Below, in pieces: positions 1 through 7,672 of a DNA stretch of 26,337 bases. This DNA is from DATKMK01 sp035541895 (GTDB taxonomy: Bacteria; Desulfobacterota; Binatia; HRBIN30; JACQVA1). Position numbers and translations under genes: made by a program. Each line of letters begins with the position of its first letter. Position 1 is the first letter of the stretch. Below the pieces are notes generated by a model that saw only the letters and a program-made list of their open reading frames with translations, was not told where the DNA came from and did no database searches. The DNA is taken from NCBI GenBank assembly GCA_035541895.1, contig DATKMK010000059.1:1-26337 (forward strand). The letters run 5' to 3'.

Positions 1-881
1 CCCTCGACAAACGGCCACTGAATCCGAATCGCGTAGTTCACCGCCCCAACCGTGTGCCACGCCAAACGAAGACCCAAGCCGACGACCATGTTGACGAGCA
101 ACCGCAGCCACTGCCAGGCTGATGCGTGCTTGGACGCGAACAGGATGCAGGTGCGGCCGAGAAAGTAGCCGGAGGTCGACGCGACTTCCTCGGCTTCGTC
201 CGCGCTGCTGCTGCCGTGATGATCCAGCGCGGCCTGATCGACGTACACGACGCGACGGCTCGCCCGCCGCGCCCGCGTGCACCAGTCCACGTCTTCGTTG
301 AAGTGAAAGAATTCCTCGTCGAACGGACCGATCTCGCGCAACGTGGCGCAGCGCAGCAGGCAGCCGTTGCCGATCACCCAATCGACGTCCGTGATGCCGG
401 GCTCGTCGTAGTCGCGCTCGTACCGCCCGCGCGTGTACACCAGCATCGGGCCCCAGTTGAGGATGCCGTAGCGGCCCCAGGTGTACGCCGGGTTGTCCAT
501 CAAACGGTTCTTGGCGCCGGCAATCGCAATGCGCGAATCGCTCTCCGCCGCCTCGACGAGGCGGTCAATCAGATCGGGCGCGACGCGCACGTCTTGGTTC
601 AACAGCAGCACGTAGTCGGCACCGCGGTCGAGCGCATAGCGAAAGGCCACATTGCTGCCGCCCGCATAGCCGAGGTTGCGCTCGTTCCGCAGGACGGTGA
701 CGTGGGGAAATCGCTCGCGCACCGTCGCGACGGTTGCGTCGCGTGACGCGTTGTCGACGACCAGCAACTCGTAGTTCGGGTAGGCGACCGACGCGACGCT
801 GTCGATGCAGGTGCAGACCTCGGCAACCCGATTCCACGAAATGATCGCCACGACCACTCGGGGACGATTCGTTGAACTCAT
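1..881 (-). CDS. Family 2 glycosyltransferase (rhamnosyltransferase-like), 3' end cut by window
   Basis: The reading frame is open from the ATG at 881 to base 1, giving 293 visible residues with no stop, so the C-terminus lies outside the window. It shows the GT2 GT-A fold pattern: a beta-strand start near residues 9-17 (VVVAIISWN), VVDNAS at 41-46, GYAGGSN at 71-77, and an acidic metal/nucleotide site LLNQD at 93-97. A WVIGNGC acceptor loop is followed by FNEDVDW with the likely catalytic acid. Hydrophobic residues near the visible end suggest membrane association. The ATG overlaps the stop of the preceding gene by four bases (ATGA), so the two are translationally coupled. It closely resembles that neighbour (shared PAYTWG, WGPMLV and WVIGNGC blocks), which indicates tandem duplication. 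It probably transfers a sugar, possibly rhamnose, to a lipid-linked glycan at the inner membrane. Donor and acceptor cannot be read from sequence. Confidence 0.9.
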   Translation of the reverse strand, partial: MSSTNRPRVVVAIISWNRVAEVCTCIDSVASVAYPNYELLVVDNASRDATVATVRERFPHVTVLRNERNLGYAGGSNVAFRYALDRGADYVLLLNQDVRVAPDLIDRLVEAAESDSRIAIAGAKNRLMDNPAYTWGRYGILNWGPMLVYTRGRYERDYDEPGITDVDWVIGNGCLLRCATLREIGPFDEEFFHFNEDVDWCTRARRASRRVVYVDQAALDHHGSSSADEAEEVASTSGYFLGRTCILFASKHASAWQWLRLLVNMVVGLGLRLAWHTVGAVNYAIRIQWPFVE

Positions 882-1873
882 CCTCCCAGCCACCGCACAA
901 AGCGATCGATCGGCGTATCGAGAACCGGCGGGCGGGCGACTCGCACCACCGGCTCGGCAACCCGCAAGCGGTGCCGAAACCCGTCGATCATGCCGACGAC
1001 GAACGGGAGATGTCCGCGGAACACCGAGTACACGAGGTAGGCGGCGTGGATCGCGGTGCGCAGCGTGGCGCCGACGATCAACAACGTGAGCAGCTTGGTC
1101 CACTGCAGCGGCCCGGCGTGCTTGCGGGCGAACAGGATCGCATTGCGGCCGAGGAGGTAGCGGTAGCTGAAGGCCACCTTCCGGTGCACGGCCGCGCTCG
1201 CGCCGCCTTTGTGGAAGATCGCGGCATCGCCGACGTAGACCACGCGCCAGCCGCGGCGGCGCGCGCGCACCGACCAATCCACGTCTTCATTGGCTTGGAA
1301 GAATTCCTCGTCGAACAGCCCGACGTCCTCGATCGCCTGCCGGCGCATCAGGCAGCCGTTGCCGATCACCCACTCGACATCCTTCGGCGATTCCTCGGCG
1401 CCGTCCTTCTCGAAACGGCCGACCGTCTTGACCAGCATCGGCCCCCAGGTGAGCCGGCCGTACTTGCCCCACGTGTACGCAGGGTCTTCCATCAGCAGAT
1501 TCTTGGCGCCGCAGACGGCGATGCGCGGATCGCTTTCCATCACCGCCAGCAGCCGCGAGAGAACTTCGGGAGTCATCTTGGTGTCGTTGTTCAGGATGAA
1601 CACGTAGTCGGCGCCGTGGTCGAGTGCCCAGCGGATGCCGACGTTGTTGCCGCCGACGTAGCCGAGATTGTCGGCGTTGACCAACAACTGGACCCACGGA
1701 TAGCGGGCGCGCACGGTCGCGACCGTGTCGTCCTCGGAGGCGTTGTCGACGACCACGACCTCCTGGTTCGAGTACTCAACGCACGAAAAGCTATCGAGAC
1801 AGGCGACGAGGTCGTCGAGCCCATTCCAGGTCAAGACGATGACCGTGATCTTCGGTCGGCGTTGGCCGTTCAC
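878..1873 (-). CDS. Family 2 glycosyltransferase (rhamnosyltransferase-like)
   Basis: This 331-residue cytoplasmic, membrane-associated glycosyltransferase probably adds one sugar to the surface polysaccharide. Motifs in order are ITVIVLTWN (9-17), VVDNAS (41-46), GYVGGNN (71-77), FILNND (92-97, the DXD-type site), WVIGNGC (168-174) and ANEDVDW (194-200, catalytic acid). A hydrophobic stretch lies near 261-285. The frame is open to 1978, but I chose GTG at 1873. The homology begins right after it, and GAGGTGA lies four bases upstream, while the extra 35 residues look non-coding. The stop overlaps the next GT2 start by four bases. About 190 bases separate it from the sulfatase-fold gene upstream, so it may share that transcript. 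Family assignment is firm; sugar specificity is unknown. Confidence 0.92.
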   Translation of the reverse strand: MNGQRRPKITVIVLTWNGLDDLVACLDSFSCVEYSNQEVVVVDNASEDDTVATVRARYPWVQLLVNADNLGYVGGNNVGIRWALDHGADYVFILNNDTKMTPEVLSRLLAVMESDPRIAVCGAKNLLMEDPAYTWGKYGRLTWGPMLVKTVGRFEKDGAEESPKDVEWVIGNGCLMRRQAIEDVGLFDEEFFQANEDVDWSVRARRRGWRVVYVGDAAIFHKGGASAAVHRKVAFSYRYLLGRNAILFARKHAGPLQWTKLLTLLIVGATLRTAIHAAYLVYSVFRGHLPFVVGMIDGFRHRLRVAEPVVRVARPPVLDTPIDRFVRWLGG

Positions 1874-2065
1874 GCAGTCACCTCGCGCTGCTCGCTTCTC
1901 GTCGGCGGGTAGAGCCTGGTCACCTGCTGTCAGCTCACTCCAACCCGTTCTTGTCGCACACCGCGCCGCCGGCGACAATCGCGAGAACTCGATAGGGGAC
2001 GTTGCCCTCCCGGCCGCAGTCGCGGCGAGCCGCGTGGTCGAGGCGAGGCGCGCGGCGTGTGCCGA

Positions 2066-3484
2066 TCAGTCGACGTAGCCCAAGCTGTGGAGGCGTTCGC
2101 GCGCGGTGTCGTCAAGCGACACCGGCGGACCGGGGTGCGCCGTTCCAACCAGTCGGCCGGTTAGGGCGGATAGATGCTCGCGCAGCGGCTGGTCGAGTGT
2201 TGCGTCGGTGCGGAAATTGTCTTCGCTCGGATCGGCGCCGAGGTCGTCGGAGAGATACTGCCCGTCTTCGGTGACCAGCAGTTTGCGCGTGCCTTCGATC
2301 AGCGCATACCGGTGCAGTCGGAAGTCGCCCGGACTCGTCTTGATCAGCTCGCTGAAGACCCGGGCGTCCGATTCGTCGCCGGTGACGGCTTGGCCGAACG
2401 GCAACGGTGCAATGTGAAAATCGCTGGGTGCGGGAATGGCCAGATATCTGAGCAGGGCCGGCGCGAGACCGGCCATCTCGACGGGCGGCGCGATCCGCCG
2501 ACCGGTCGTTTGTCCCGGAAAGCGAACGATCAACGGCACGTGGATGCCCGACTCGTAGAGCGACACGCCGTGGTTGAACAGGCCGTGTTCGCCGAATTGT
2601 TCTCCGTGGTCCGCGGTGATGATGATGATCGCGTGGTCGAGCCAGCCGCGCTGCTCGAGCGCGTGCAGCAGCTCCCCGACTTTGTGGTCGAGATAGCGCG
2701 CGGTGCCGTCGTACAGATCGAGCAGGCGCCGCACTTCCTTGCCTTCGAAGTGCCAGGGTTCATGACTGCCCATCGCGGCGGCCACCGAGCCGCTGACCAC
2801 ACGTTGGTTGAGTGCCTGATCGGATGCGAGCGGCTCGTTGGTACGCGGCGCCGTCAGGCCGGGATACTGCGGGTAGGGGGCGTGCGTGTCCATGTACTGG
2901 AGATACGCAAAGAGCGGCCGCTCGCCGCCGGTCTGCTGCGCGACCCATCCCAAGGCGGCCTGATTGATTTGCGCGGCGTCGCCGTGGGTGATGTTCGGAT
3001 GAAGCAGCAGCTCGAAGGTATCGAAGCCCTGATCGAAGCCGTGTCGGGCATCGATCGACAGGTTGGCCGAGAATCCACCGGTGCGAAAGCCTTGGTCGTG
3101 CAGTGCGGTCACCAAAGTGTGCGCCCGATCGGGCAACGAAGAAAACTTGATGACCTGATGTTCGGAGGGATACTGCGCGAGCATCAGCGAGGCGATGCTC
3201 GGCACCGTCCAAGCGCTCGCCGCGTACGCGTGCTCGTACACCGTGCTGTGTGCCGCCCACTGATTGAGAAACGGGGTCACGTGTTGGGTGTTGCCGTAGG
3301 CCGCAAGCCGATCGGCGCGAAACGTATCGAGGACGATCAAGACAACGCTTGTGGTGGTTGCATAGCCTCTAGCTGTGTGGGTCAAGCGATGCATCGCGAG
3401 CACGACGCCCGCAATGAAGAAGGTAGCACCGATGGTCCAGACGGCGATTTTGCGGACGTGCATGAAATCGGTAGACCGCAGCAT
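2066..3484 (-). CDS. Membrane-anchored sulfatase-fold enzyme with Thr nucleophile
   Basis: A 472-residue member of the alkaline phosphatase/sulfatase superfamily. An N-terminal hydrophobic segment (about 13-31) would anchor it with the catalytic domain in the periplasm. Metal-site motifs are VLIVLDTFRADR (D53), MDTHAPY (D199, H201), TADHGEQFGEHG (D292, H293) and FNHG (H305). The nucleophile region reads AWTVPS with Thr93, not the Cys/Ser-x-Pro-Ser-Arg that is matured to formylglycine. Threonine at this place is known in phosphoglycerol and phosphoethanolamine transferases (LtaS, EptA types). I therefore infer a phospho-transferase or phosphodiesterase acting on glycan or lipid more readily than a true sulfatase. 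It ends in LGYVD, a tail shared with the second such protein at 13777-15756. The ATG at 3484 has AGG seven bases upstream; a second ATG at 3463 is possible. Confidence 0.85.
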   Translation of the reverse strand: MLRSTDFMHVRKIAVWTIGATFFIAGVVLAMHRLTHTARGYATTTSVVLIVLDTFRADRLAAYGNTQHVTPFLNQWAAHSTVYEHAYAASAWTVPSIASLMLAQYPSEHQVIKFSSLPDRAHTLVTALHDQGFRTGGFSANLSIDARHGFDQGFDTFELLLHPNITHGDAAQINQAALGWVAQQTGGERPLFAYLQYMDTHAPYPQYPGLTAPRTNEPLASDQALNQRVVSGSVAAAMGSHEPWHFEGKEVRRLLDLYDGTARYLDHKVGELLHALEQRGWLDHAIIIITADHGEQFGEHGLFNHGVSLYESGIHVPLIVRFPGQTTGRRIAPPVEMAGLAPALLRYLAIPAPSDFHIAPLPFGQAVTGDESDARVFSELIKTSPGDFRLHRYALIEGTRKLLVTEDGQYLSDDLGADPSEDNFRTDATLDQPLREHLSALTGRLVGTAHPGPPVSLDDTARERLHSLGYVD

Positions 3485-3869
3485 CGTACTGCCTGCTCGC
3501 GAAAATGAAGCGCCCTATTTTACCTCCGACTATGGCGAGAGAGAGGGCGTGACTTGGTGCCCAACGCTTTGATGGTGCGACCCAGTCACCATACCGACGA
3601 ACGCGCCCCTCTCGGGTCCGGGAGATGCTCCCGAACCTCGCCTCCGTTGTTACCGAATCCGACGAACAACTCTCGGTTAGCACGGTTTACAGACGGAGAT
3701 AAAGGGAAAAAAGCGGACTCAGGGTAGTGCCGGCCGGGCGTCGGCGGGCGTGCCGCGGCCGATTGATCAGGAAGCCGTAGATTCCTGCTGCTTTCCGGCG
3801 GTTGGAGGTGATGCGCCGAAATTCGATCGCGAGACGATCACGACCACGACGCGTTTAGCTCGATCACGC
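3485..3869. other. Intergenic region, probable leader/promoter of the sulfatase-fold gene
   Basis: No convincing gene in 385 bases. Both flanking genes read leftwards, so this should hold the end of the acylation operon transcript and the start signals of the sulfatase-fold gene. I see a perfect 6-base inverted repeat with a 3-base spacer (CGGGAG-ATG-CTCCCG, 3619-3633). A second one is GTTGTT/AACAAC with a 13-base spacer (3646-3670), which could be an operator-like site. An A-rich patch lies at about 3700-3714, and there is no clear -35/-10 pair. Short open frames here on either strand lack family features and ribosome binding sites. Confidence 0.5.
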
Positions 3870-5045
3870 TTACCTTTGCACCCCGTCGCTGACTCTCGAC
3901 GGGATATCCGTCGCCGTCTGCGGGCTGGTTCGCCGATCTGATGCGATGTGTGACAGCCAGGTGTCCAAGAACGGCGCGAGCCGCTCGGCGAGCTTTCGAT
4001 GGCCCCGCGGCGCGACGTGCAAGGAGTCGACGAAATCTTCGGGCGAGAGAAAGTCATGCAAGTCGATGTACGCGAATCCGGCTGCGTGCGCCTGCTCTGC
4101 CAGCCACTGGTTGTATTCAGCCAGCGCGGCATTCGTGTACCGAACATTGTAGCAATCATCGACAGGCTCGTTCGCCACCGGCCAGTTGATGATGGCCACC
4201 GGAACGCCGGTGGAGTCGCTGAGTTGCTTCAGATACGCGAGAATATTCCACTGCTGCCAGTCCTTGAAGCGTTGCTCGATACCCTCTTTGATCCTTCCGC
4301 AGTCATAACGCAGCGTCCGACGCCTGGCGGTCCACTCCGGATCATCCGGAAGGTCCGGGGAGGTTTTCCCAGGAATGCGGCGCGCGTGCTCGCGCGCCGC
4401 CGCTCGGATGGCTGCGCCCAGTTGCCACAGTTGTTGGGCGGGTGAATGCTCGAGGCTCACCATGCTCAGCAACGATCGGTAAATCTCCAGCGGCTCTTCC
4501 AGCCCAGCCGGACGTTCGGCTGCAAACTGCAGCGCCAGTGCTCGATTCACGTCGAAGAACTGCATTATTCCAAAAAATGGGGATGGGGCGACGTGCTCGA
4601 AATCGGACAACGTGACGCCGTAGACGATCACGTCCGGCTGGTACGTCAGCGATGCACGCATGATCAGGGCGTCTTTGAGTTGGTAAGTCATCGCGAAGCC
4701 GAGATTGAAGATGTGGGCGGGAATGCGGCGTCGATCGAAACGCTCGTTCAGTCCATACGCAAAGCTATCCTGGGGTCGGAGGGAATACCCGAACACGGCG
4801 CTGTTGCCGTAGAGGAATACCCGCAGTTCATCGGGCTGCTGTGGAGCCCGCCAACAGACCTCGTGCTGGCGCAGCAGAAGTTCCAGCCAATAGACCCAGA
4901 TGCCGGCGGTATCGTTCAATCGCATGCCCTCTTCGAAGAGGTGCGGTAGGCAGAGGCTCGGCCGGTGGGTTTCGCCTACCGCTGCGGTGCTCACCACCAG
5001 GAGAGCCGCGATACTAAAAAGCCACGTAGATGAAGTGCGGCGCAT
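3870..5045 (-). CDS. Exported SGNH-fold O-acyltransferase partner, module 1
   Basis: 391 residues. The N-terminus is a signal peptide (RR at 2-3, hydrophobic core about 9-19, small residues before about 24), which places the protein in the periplasm. SGNH hydrolase signatures are FLYGNSAVFG with Gly80-Asn81-Ser82 (nucleophile block) and DSLH with Asp340 and His343 (catalytic acid and base). INWPV (286-290) probably supplies the oxyanion or core strand. Cys32, Cys64, Cys249 and Cys298 are all conserved in the paralogue at 6476-7672 and could form disulfides. Proteins of this type paired with MBOATs (DltD, AlgJ/AlgX, PatB types) move an acyl group from a membrane intermediate to the polymer. 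The start overlaps the micropeptide gene by 32 bases; the paralogue starts at the equivalent position. The acyl group, probably acetyl, is an inference. Confidence 0.85.
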   Translation of the reverse strand: MRRTSSTWLFSIAALLVVSTAAVGETHRPSLCLPHLFEEGMRLNDTAGIWVYWLELLLRQHEVCWRAPQQPDELRVFLYGNSAVFGYSLRPQDSFAYGLNERFDRRRIPAHIFNLGFAMTYQLKDALIMRASLTYQPDVIVYGVTLSDFEHVAPSPFFGIMQFFDVNRALALQFAAERPAGLEEPLEIYRSLLSMVSLEHSPAQQLWQLGAAIRAAAREHARRIPGKTSPDLPDDPEWTARRRTLRYDCGRIKEGIEQRFKDWQQWNILAYLKQLSDSTGVPVAIINWPVANEPVDDCYNVRYTNAALAEYNQWLAEQAHAAGFAYIDLHDFLSPEDFVDSLHVAPRGHRKLAERLAPFLDTWLSHIASDRRTSPQTATDIPSRVSDGVQR

Positions 5046-5127
5046 CGTTATTCCACAAGGCGGCGATTGCCAGTAACATCAGCGCGTAGAGCAACACCGT
5101 CGGGCCGTGTTTCACGAGGGCACGCAC
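5014..5127 (-). CDS. DltX-like membrane micropeptide ending FIYVAF, module 1
   Basis: A predicted 37-residue protein: a short basic N-terminus, one hydrophobic helix (about residues 9-24), then WNNDAPHFIYVAF and a TAG stop. The FIYxxF C-terminus is the hallmark of DltX, the small third component of Gram-positive teichoic acid D-alanylation. There the tyrosine is the proposed acyl carrier between MBOAT and SGNH partners. The frame is -1 relative to the MBOAT end and also overlaps the first 32 bases of the SGNH gene. The copy at 7641-7754 is identical at 29 of 37 residues and differs by 11 synonymous codons, which is evidence for selection on this frame. I chose GTG at 5127 because it is conserved in both copies ten bases after GGAGG. 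GTG at 5133, or at 5115 (overlapping the MBOAT stop as GTGA), are alternatives. A -1 frameshift product of the MBOAT is also possible. Confidence 0.75.
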   Translation of the reverse strand: MRALVKHGPTVLLYALMLLAIAALWNNDAPHFIYVAF

Positions 5128-6302
5128 GACCACACTGCCTCCTTGGTCATCGCGAAGACGATCTCGGCCGGGTAGAAGAACAGCAACCAGCCGTAGGTCA
5201 CGAAACTGTAGCAGATAGTCCACCCCAGAATGCGTTGCGGCCATCCATTCGTGAAGAGGCCGGGGCGCAATCGACGCACACCGGCCTCAATCGTTAGGCC
5301 GGCGCCATGGTAGAGGCCCCACAGAGCAAAGTTGAACGCCGCGCCGTGCCAGAGCCCGCACAGAACCATGGCGGCAAGGAGATTGAACGCACGGTGGGCG
5401 CGATTGCCGCCCAGTGGAATGTAGATGTAGTCGCGAATCCACGAGCTGAGGCTCATGTGCCACCGTCGCCAGAATTCTTGCAAGGTGGTCGAGAAATACG
5501 GCCGGTCGAAGTTTTCCGGTACCCTGAACCCCATCATCTGGGCCAGACCGATTGCGATGTCGGAGTAGCCGGAGAAATCATAGTAGATGCGAAAACCCTG
5601 CAGCACCGCTAGCAACGCGAGTGTCGCGGCGGTCAAATGCGAGGACGCCTCGAATATGTTGATATACTCGACCGACAGATCGGCAATGCAGATCTTCTTG
5701 AACAAACCGCGAATGATCCGCTGACCGGCGGCCCATACGTCCGCAGGCCGCGGGTTGCGTGGCGCGGCGAGTTGCGGCGCGAAGTCCGGGAAACGCTTGA
5801 TCGGCCCGCTTGCGAGAGTGGGGAAGAAGATAGCGAATACCGCGAAGTGGAGGGGGTTGCGGATCGGTCGGCGGTTGTGCACCCGCACCTCGTAGAGGTA
5901 GTGGATGAATTCGAAGGTGAAGAACGAGACGGCTAGCGGCGCGGCCGGCGCGCGCCAATCCGTCATCCAAGGTGGCGTGCTGGCAACCGTACGTTGAACG
6001 AGCACTGCAACAATCCGCACGGCAAAGCCGGAATACTTGTAGAAGGCCAGGGCACCGATGATCGCCGCGCAGGCGGCGCCGAACAGCCGGGGAGTTCTGC
6101 CGGCTGAGAGAAGTATCGCGGTGAAATAGGTCGCAATCGCCAACACGATGATCGGTGCCATGCCGGCGGGACCGGCGAAGTGATAGTGGAACACCGCGCT
6201 CACGAGGAGAAGCCAATAGACCTTCAATCGTGGCGGACACAGCCAATACATGGGGATGGCGATGGCGATGAAAATCCAGAACCACGGCTCCAGGAACAGC
6301 AT
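5112..6302 (-). CDS. MBOAT O-acyltransferase, module 1
   Basis: A 396-residue polytopic inner-membrane protein of the AlgI/DltB family. The usual landmarks are present: FFTFEFIHYLYEV (127-139), FFPTLASGPIKR (159-170), DFSGYSDIAIG (242-252), EFWRRWHMSLSSWIRDY (276-292, invariant His282) and GLWHGA (316-321, catalytic His319). It would carry an acyl group, probably from acetyl-CoA, across the membrane for transfer to the polysaccharide. It is about as long as the second copy (also 396) and similar throughout. The second copy has nearly identical blocks from residue 235 to 335. It is the first gene of module 1, and its last bases carry the ribosome binding site and start of the micropeptide gene. 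The start is ATG 6302, with MLFLE at the N-terminus in both copies. Some AlgI-type proteins are longer; here the C-terminal tail appears to be replaced by the separate micropeptide. Confidence 0.93.
   Translation of the reverse strand: MLFLEPWFWIFIAIAIPMYWLCPPRLKVYWLLLVSAVFHYHFAGPAGMAPIIVLAIATYFTAILLSAGRTPRLFGAACAAIIGALAFYKYSGFAVRIVAVLVQRTVASTPPWMTDWRAPAAPLAVSFFTFEFIHYLYEVRVHNRRPIRNPLHFAVFAIFFPTLASGPIKRFPDFAPQLAAPRNPRPADVWAAGQRIIRGLFKKICIADLSVEYINIFEASSHLTAATLALLAVLQGFRIYYDFSGYSDIAIGLAQMMGFRVPENFDRPYFSTTLQEFWRRWHMSLSSWIRDYIYIPLGGNRAHRAFNLLAAMVLCGLWHGAAFNFALWGLYHGAGLTIEAGVRRLRPGLFTNGWPQRILGWTICYSFVTYGWLLFFYPAEIVFAMTKEAVWSCVPS
5138..5144 (-). promoter_or_regulatory. Ribosome binding site for micropeptide 1
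   Basis: AAGGAGG on the minus strand, inside the end of the MBOAT gene. It lies ten bases before GTG 5127 and four before GTG 5133. The GGAGG core and the ten-base spacing recur at the second copy, which supports separate initiation of the micropeptide. Confidence 0.55.
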
Positions 6303-6431
6303 GCGCCGGTCCGCTACCGGAATGAGCTGCGCCGGTCAAATCACTTGCTGCAGGAGCATGGTGACCGCACGTGCGAGGACATCGGGCGCCACGATCGAGA
6401 GGGCGATGGCGTGTTTGCGCACGGATGATCC

Positions 6432-6457
6432 GATCTGCTGCCGCAATGAAGCAGATC
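6432..6457. other. Perfect 8-base hairpin between the two acylation modules
   Basis: GATCTGCT (6432-6439) and AGCAGATC (6450-6457) form an 8-base stem with a 10-base loop, beginning 18 bases beyond the SGNH stop at 6476 on the coding strand. There is no following T-run, so it may be an attenuator or an RNA-stabilising hairpin and not a classical terminator. The rest of the 173-base gap (6303-6475) shows no clear promoter. Confidence 0.4.
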
Positions 6458-6475
6458 CACGATGGGGGCTATTCG

Positions 6476-7672
6476 CTACTCATGTTGCCGCTCGGGAGGA
6501 CGATCACCGCTCCGTTCGGTCTGCGCTGTTGCTGTCCGTTCCGTGGCGGTCTGCCGGGTGCGCTGCCGGGTGGATTCGATCTCCGACAGCAAGGCATCCA
6601 AAAATGGGGCGAACCTTTCGGCGAGCTTGCGATGGCCCGGAGCCGAGACGTGCAGGGAGTCGACGAAATCCTCCGGCGCGAGGAAGTCATGCAAGTCTAG
6701 GTAGGCGAATCCGGCTGCCTTGGCCTCTTCCGCGAGCCACAGATTGTACTCGCTCAACGCGGCGTTTGTGAACCGAACATTGTAACAATCGTCTACGGGT
6801 TCGTGTGCAACAGGCCAGTTGACTATGGCGACGGGAACGCCGGTGGAATCGCTGACTTCCTTGAGGTACGCAAGAATGTTCCACTCTTGCCAGTGATTGT
6901 AGAGATGCCCGGCTTCCTCCCTTGTTTTGGCGCAATCATAGTGTGTCTGCCGTCCGGACGTGTTGATCGCGCTATCCCGGAGGCTCGGTAGCAGGTAGTG
7001 TCGAACTCGGTCGGCATGCTCGCGTGCCAAGGTGCGGACGAAGGCGCCGATCTGCCAGAGCGGTTGAGCGCGTGAATGCTCGGGACTCGGTGTCGTGAGT
7101 ACCGTTCTGTAAATCTGTAGCGGCTCTGCGAGGCCGGCGGGGCGCTCGGAGGCAAATTGGAGAGCCAGCGACCGATTGCCGTCAAAGAGCCTGACGATTC
7201 CGGGCAACCAGCAGGGTGCGAAGTGATCGAAGTCGGATAGTGTGGCCGCGTACACGATCGCGTCAGGTTGATAGGCGAGCGAGGCGCGCATGATCAGCGC
7301 GTCTTTGACCTGAAAGCTCCCAGCGAAACCGAGATTGAAGACGTATGCGGGACCATCGCTTCGATCGAAGTGTTGGTTGAGTAGGTAGGAGAGGGTCTGT
7401 TCGGTGGGGAGCGGATATCCGAATATCGCGCTGTTGCCGTACAGGAACACCCGCTGTTCGCCGGGATGTCGAGGTGTGTGCCAGCACACCTCGTGCTGAC
7501 GCAGAGCGAGTTGGAGCCAGCTCACCGAAGGAGCACCGGGTAGCTCATGCAGCCGGCTACCACCCTCGAACAGCGGCGGCAGGCAGAGACTCGGTCGTTC
7601 GGCTGCGGCGGCGGCGCTCGCCAGTACGAGCGCCGCAACGCTAGAACGCCACGTAGATGAACTTCGGCGCAT
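6476..7672 (-). CDS. Exported SGNH-fold O-acyltransferase partner, module 2
   Basis: 398 residues, paralogous to the protein at 3870-5045. It has an N-terminal signal peptide (Arg2-Arg3, hydrophobic to about 24, Ala-rich cleavage region), FLYGNSAIFG with Gly79-Asn80-Ser81 as the nucleophile block, and DSLH with Asp338 and His341. Cys30, Cys63, Cys247 and Cys297 match the cysteines of the first copy. The central part (about 220-245) differs most in sequence and length, which may alter acceptor choice. The start ATG overlaps the micropeptide gene by 32 bases, exactly as in module 1. It probably works in the periplasm as the acyl-transferring partner of the MBOAT encoded just before it. An esterase acting on the same polymer is the main alternative. 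Confidence 0.85.
   Translation of the reverse strand: MRRSSSTWRSSVAALVLASAAAAAERPSLCLPPLFEGGSRLHELPGAPSVSWLQLALRQHEVCWHTPRHPGEQRVFLYGNSAIFGYPLPTEQTLSYLLNQHFDRSDGPAYVFNLGFAGSFQVKDALIMRASLAYQPDAIVYAATLSDFDHFAPCWLPGIVRLFDGNRSLALQFASERPAGLAEPLQIYRTVLTTPSPEHSRAQPLWQIGAFVRTLAREHADRVRHYLLPSLRDSAINTSGRQTHYDCAKTREEAGHLYNHWQEWNILAYLKEVSDSTGVPVAIVNWPVAHEPVDDCYNVRFTNAALSEYNLWLAEEAKAAGFAYLDLHDFLAPEDFVDSLHVSAPGHRKLAERFAPFLDALLSEIESTRQRTRQTATERTATAQTERSGDRPPERQHE

Noticed and set aside
872..1912. A 346-codon open frame on the plus strand opposite the second GT2 gene
   Set aside because: High GC keeps antisense frames open; the translation has no family motifs, while the minus-strand frame has a full set of GT2 motifs. 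The same applies to long antisense frames at 2174-3508, 9036-10223, 11279-12118 and 20922-22163.
2066..3484. Annotation as a true arylsulfatase
   Set aside because: The Cys/Ser needed for formylglycine is replaced by Thr93, so the name sulfatase-fold enzyme is safer.
5014..5244. A 76-codon version of the first micropeptide starting at ATG 5244
   Set aside because: The extra N-terminal part lies wholly inside the MBOAT frame, is rich in charged residues and shows no match to the corresponding region of the second copy before the GTG start.
6303..6475. A possible 29-codon GTG-start leader peptide on the minus strand before the first MBOAT gene
   Set aside because: No good ribosome binding site, no recognisable feature, and I did not find a counterpart before the second MBOAT gene.
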